Below, in pieces: positions 12,000 through 64,000 of a stretch of 64,000 nt of DNA. The notes under the pieces were generated by a model. That model made no database searches. It had not been told where the DNA came from and saw only the letters and a program-made list of their open reading frames with translations. Position 1 is the first letter of the stretch; each line of letters opens with the position of its first letter. The stretch lies in assembly GCA_034231615.1 (NCBI GenBank), contig CM067298.1, forward strand, positions 1,493,834 to 1,557,833. Reading direction: 5' to 3'. This stretch comes from Meghimatium bilineatum (taxonomy: Eukaryota; Mollusca; Gastropoda; Stylommatophora; Philomycidae). Position numbers and translations under genes: made by a program.

Positions 12000-12600
12000 G
12001 GTAGCAACAAAACCAAGACATTAGATATTACAACAGAGGTCAAAATGAAGAATCAATCCGCAACAAAAAGATGTAGGAATATGTAATGAGATATTTGGCA
12101 CCTCACTCTTGAGTTGCCAGGGCCTTAAAGGGGAGCAAAGAATAGCAACACTGTTTACCTTCCACTCATGTCGTAAAAGGCGACTAAGGAGGTTATTGAA
12201 TGGAGTTGGCTGTCCCATCCCATATAGGGCCAGTGACCCAAAGCCGTGCTGAAGTCAGATGTGTCAGGCCGAAAGGCGCAGACATCGCAGCAATGCTGTA
12301 AACCATGACACAAAGCATTCCGTTCTCCGGACTACATCCTGCTAATCTGCAGTAGTTTGAGAATGAATGCAGAAGAAGAAGATATTTGGCAGAGCCAGAA
12401 AGAAACAACTTACATTTTCCATCATCATGGGAAGAGGATATCATCATTCCTTCCATCAAAAAATTAATAGAACTTAAGCAAGTAGATGACTACAGACCCA
12501 TCAGCCTCCATAGCTGTCTGGGAAGGGATTCTAGAGAGTAGATGACTACAGACCCATCAGCCTCCATAGCTGTCTGGGAAGGGATTCTAGAGAGTAGATG
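12000..12600 (+). mobile_element. LINE reverse transcriptase fragment interrupted by a SINE
   Basis: To the right of the SINE the plus strand reads FPSSWEEDIIIPSIKK then VDDYRPISLHSCLG. These are the SWxxxxIIPIxKK and YRPISL motifs of an I-type LINE reverse transcriptase. The last 56 bp are duplicated in tandem (about 12482-12593). Confidence 0.7.
12101..12379 (+). mobile_element. SINE family A copy with 12-bp target duplication
   Basis: The element is 279 bp and is flanked by AGATATTTGGCA at 12089-12100 and 12380-12391. It ends in a GAAGAAGAA tail and contains GGGGAGCAAAGAATAGCAAC near the start. It has no obvious tRNA A or B box. It interrupts a LINE reverse transcriptase fragment. Confidence 0.85.
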
Positions 12601-13153
12601 ACACATGAGACTATTAACACTTCACAATTTCCATTATAGAACCTTGGTGTCCAATTTCTACGACTGTCCACACAGATGATACTTCAGAAATACGGCAACC
12701 GTAGCAATACTGTTACCAAATAAAGTAAATCTAGGTCTAGCATAATAAGTAGGATTTTGCACTTTAAATAACTCTGGGGCTTTCAAACTCATTCAGAAAG
12801 TCAGTCATTACGACACATAGAAAGTGTCATGGCCCTCTCACACAAGTTTGATTTTATACATATTTGTAAAGATGACGATAATATTTGCGTATATACTCGT
12901 TAATGGCGGATAAGAATGTTTTGGACTGAGTCAGCAAAGTGTTACGGCAAATTGAGTTAAACAATATTTGAGAAAAATCTGCCTTCAGAAATATGAAAAA
13001 ACAGAAATCAATCTGCCTTCAGAAAGATGAAAACACAAAGAACTCAAAGTTTTAACTATCAATTCAGACAGGTAGTAAATGCAATATCAGACACTCCTCA
13101 CCTTCCAAACAGAAAGGATGCTCTACAAAATGCTCAAGAATTGATTGATACAT
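12601..13153. other. No gene recognised
   Basis: Mostly AT-rich. At about 13050-13190 the plus strand has an open stretch containing FRQVVNAISDTPHLPN and ELIDTLSSAPDFVAR before a stop. No family was recognised, and the final part is repeated inverted at about 13810-13885. Confidence 0.45.
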
Positions 13154-13242
13154 TAAGTTCAGCTCCAGATTTTGTGGCAAGGTAGCAAGCAGTTATAGTT
13201 TAATTATTTGGGTAATAGATATAGATGTCACTTCCTCATTTC

Positions 13243-13728
13243 CAGTGGCTTCAGCGGATCTATGCCTATATAGTTGTATGATTTCAGGATGTTCCAGTGG
13301 CTTCAGTGGATCTATGCCTATATAGTTGTATGATTTCAGGATGTTCCAGTGGCTTCAGTGGATCTATGCCTATATAGTTGTATGATTTCAGGATGTTCCA
13401 GCGGATCTATGCCTATATAGTTGTATGATTTCAGGATGTTCCAGTGGCTTCAGTGGATCTATGCCTATATAGTTGTATGATTTCAGGATGTTCCAGTGGC
13501 TTCAGTGGATCTATGCCTATATAGTTGTATGATTTCAGGATGTTCCAGCGGATCTATGCCTATATAGTTGTATGATTTCAGGATGTTCCAGTGGCTTCAG
13601 TGGATCTATGCCTATATAGTTGTATGATTTCAGGATGTTCCAGTGGCTTCAGTGGATCTATGCCTATATAGTTGTATGATTTCAGGATGTTCCAGTGGCT
13701 TCAGCGGATCTATGCCTATATAGATGTA
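13243..13728. repeat. 52-bp tandem array, about 10 copies
   Basis: GGATCTATGCCTATATAG recurs with a 52-bp period, and shorter units of about 43 bp lack GTGGCTTCA. The array lies between inverted arms of about 65 bp (13154-13215 and 13810-13885). Confidence 0.9.
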
Positions 13729-14079
13729 TATGTTGCTTGGCTGATTTATTTTGTAAGTTATTACTGGGAAGGACATCTTTTGAGAAAACTGTATTCTATT
13801 TTCTAAAGTAATTAATCCCAAACAATTAAACTCTTAACTGCTAACTCCCTTGCCACAAAATCTGGAGCTGAACTTATTGACTGAAACTAGGCAGCTAATT
13901 TGGTCTGCATTACCATCCAAACACGTGTCCCTTAGTGATAGCAGATGTACCATTTAAGGCTTACCTTCACCAAACAATTGACTAGACACATTAAATCTAC
14001 TGTAAGATACTTAACATCAATTGGTATCAGACAATGAGGCACCAGTGAAATCTAAATGTCAGCATACACACAATGTTGA
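13729..14079. other. No gene seen
   Basis: Apart from the inverted arm at 13810-13885, there is no recognisable coding or repeat sequence. Confidence 0.55.
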
Positions 14080-14232
14080 AGGCACAGCCACGCTGGGTAG
14101 GACACATGGTCCGCATGAAAGACCATCGTCTTCCAAAAAAAAAAAAGCTTCTATATGGAAAACTTCTGACTGGCTTCTGCAAGGCCAGAAGAAGCGTGTT
14201 ATAGACACACAACTGCGGAGGTATCCTTAAGA
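14080..14232 (+). mobile_element. RTE-like LINE C-terminal fragment
   Basis: The plus strand reads WVGHMVRMKDHRLPKK then LLYGKLLTG. This matches the GHVxRMxDxRLPK and YGEL block near the C-terminus of many endonuclease/reverse transcriptase LINEs. A short A run lies inside. Confidence 0.7.
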
Positions 14233-14389
14233 ATATGGCGAAACATTACTGTATTTAGCTAAAATCTTCATAGTTTCCCAGGGAAATTTTTTTTTCTGAA
14301 TTCTTAATGTAGGCATTCAGATGGATTTTCCCCCTGGGTAACTAAAAAACAGATCTCCGCAAAATTATAAGTGTTCCTACCTTCTTCTT

Positions 14390-14640
14390 TTACATTCATT
14401 CCCAAACTTCTGCAGAATAGAAGAATGTAGTCCAGAGAACAAAATGCTCTGTGTCATGGTTTACAGATTAGCGGTGATATCTGTGCCTTTAGGCCTGACA
14501 TATCTGACTTCAGCCTGATTCTGGGTCACCGTGACCCCATATGGGATTGGACGACAAACCAACTCCAACATTCCTTAGTTGCCTCTTACGCATGGAAGGT
14601 AAACAGTGCTGCTATTTTATGCTTGCATTTCAGACTCTGC
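14390..14640 (-). mobile_element. SINE family A, diverged copy
   Basis: Inverted family A blocks are present: GAATGTAGTCCAGAGAAC, GTGTCATGGTTTACAG, GATATCTGTGCCTTTAGGCC and the GGAAGGTAAACAGTG end. Confidence 0.75.
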
Positions 14641-14889
14641 AACCGTAGGATGGTGTTCCATTTTAAAATGGTTTATTTACTTGCAGTTTTGCTTGTTCAT
14701 GTTGTAAACACCTCCAACATTGACTAGAGTGATCTACCTTTATTGAACTTTGAACTTGTTGACAATCAGTGGTAAGAAACTCAAAGACAGATAATTCAGT
14801 GTAAGCGAGGACAATAAGTACGGAGCAAAAGAGCTAAGAAATGTCAGTAGTGTTCCTGGGATCATCAATCTTACATCCTTGGATCCCTT

Positions 14890-15055
14890 ACTGTTGAAGA
14901 TGGAGGTGCCGGGCCATTGGCGCAAATAAAACGGCGACCAGCACATTTCCATTCTCTGGACTACATCCTGCTGGAAATCTAGTAAGACCATTGCCCTGTT
15001 ACAAGAGAGATTCAGCGGGAGTTTGAGAATGAAAATTGAAGAAGAAGGATTTCTT
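14890..15055 (+). mobile_element. SINE family B copy
   Basis: It contains GGGCCATTGGCGCAAATAAA, CTGGACTACATCCTGCTGGA and a GAGTTTGAGAATGAA then GAAGAAGAAGG tail. The 3' third is shared with family A. It lies about 140 bp past the GARS1 stop codon in transcript direction. Confidence 0.75.
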
Positions 15056-15194
15056 TTTTGTTCACAGAATTATACAGCAGAGATGAGAGAAAGTAATGCA
15101 AACACATGGAGGAAATAATGTCCAGCAACCCATGACACAAAAGATAACAGAACACATACTGATTGATTGAGCCTATAAACACTAACTGCATATT

Positions 15195-64000
<48,806 letters not shown>

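Overview
This is an animal (metazoan) nuclear window. It contains one recognisable host gene, glycyl-tRNA synthetase (GARS1), on the minus strand. Sixteen consecutive coding exons run from 63821 down to the stop codon at 15195. All exon phases agree and they join into one 657-residue reading frame. The frame lacks only the N-terminal start, which lies beyond 64000. The organism cannot be named from the sequence. AT-rich non-coding DNA, kilobase introns, I-type and RTE-like LINEs, piggyBac elements, tRNA-like SINEs and a U12-type intron together suggest a marine invertebrate, perhaps a lophotrochozoan. That is inference.

GARS1 layout in transcript order: WHEP domain exon (63.8 kb), motif 1 (57.6 kb), motif 2 (42.2 kb), insertion and core exons (41 to 33.5 kb), motif 3 (26.6 kb), anticodon-binding domain (25.0, 20.1 and 15.2 kb). 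Introns run from about 0.9 to 7.5 kb. Fourteen of the fifteen complete introns are GT-AG. Intron 10 (36401-38538) has the terminal dinucleotides, 5' splice site and branch site of a minor-spliceosome (U12) AT-AC intron.

The introns are filled with three things. (1) Mini- and satellite-like tandem arrays, with units of about 20 to 89 bp and up to 2.8 kb long. Several have higher-order structure, several grow out of LINE coding sequence, and several lie within tens of bases of GARS1 splice sites. (2) Broken non-LTR retrotransposons: an RNase H-bearing I-type LINE, a second RNase H LINE with a (TAAC)n tail, and RTE-like endonuclease/reverse transcriptase fragments. Two related SINE families with (GAA)n tails accompany them, and some insertions carry exact target-site duplications. 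(3) A cluster of TTAA-flanked piggyBac-type elements at 25.3-33.4 kb: a 1.1-kb palindrome split by two later insertions, next to two more TTAA-bounded units. It includes a nearly full-length piggyBac transposase pseudogene that keeps its three catalytic aspartates. A second degenerate piggyBac transposase lies at 16.9-19.2 kb.

Upstream of the last exon's stop (1-15194) there is no recognised host gene, only LINE, SINE and array sequence. No rRNA, complete tRNA gene or CRISPR array is seen.
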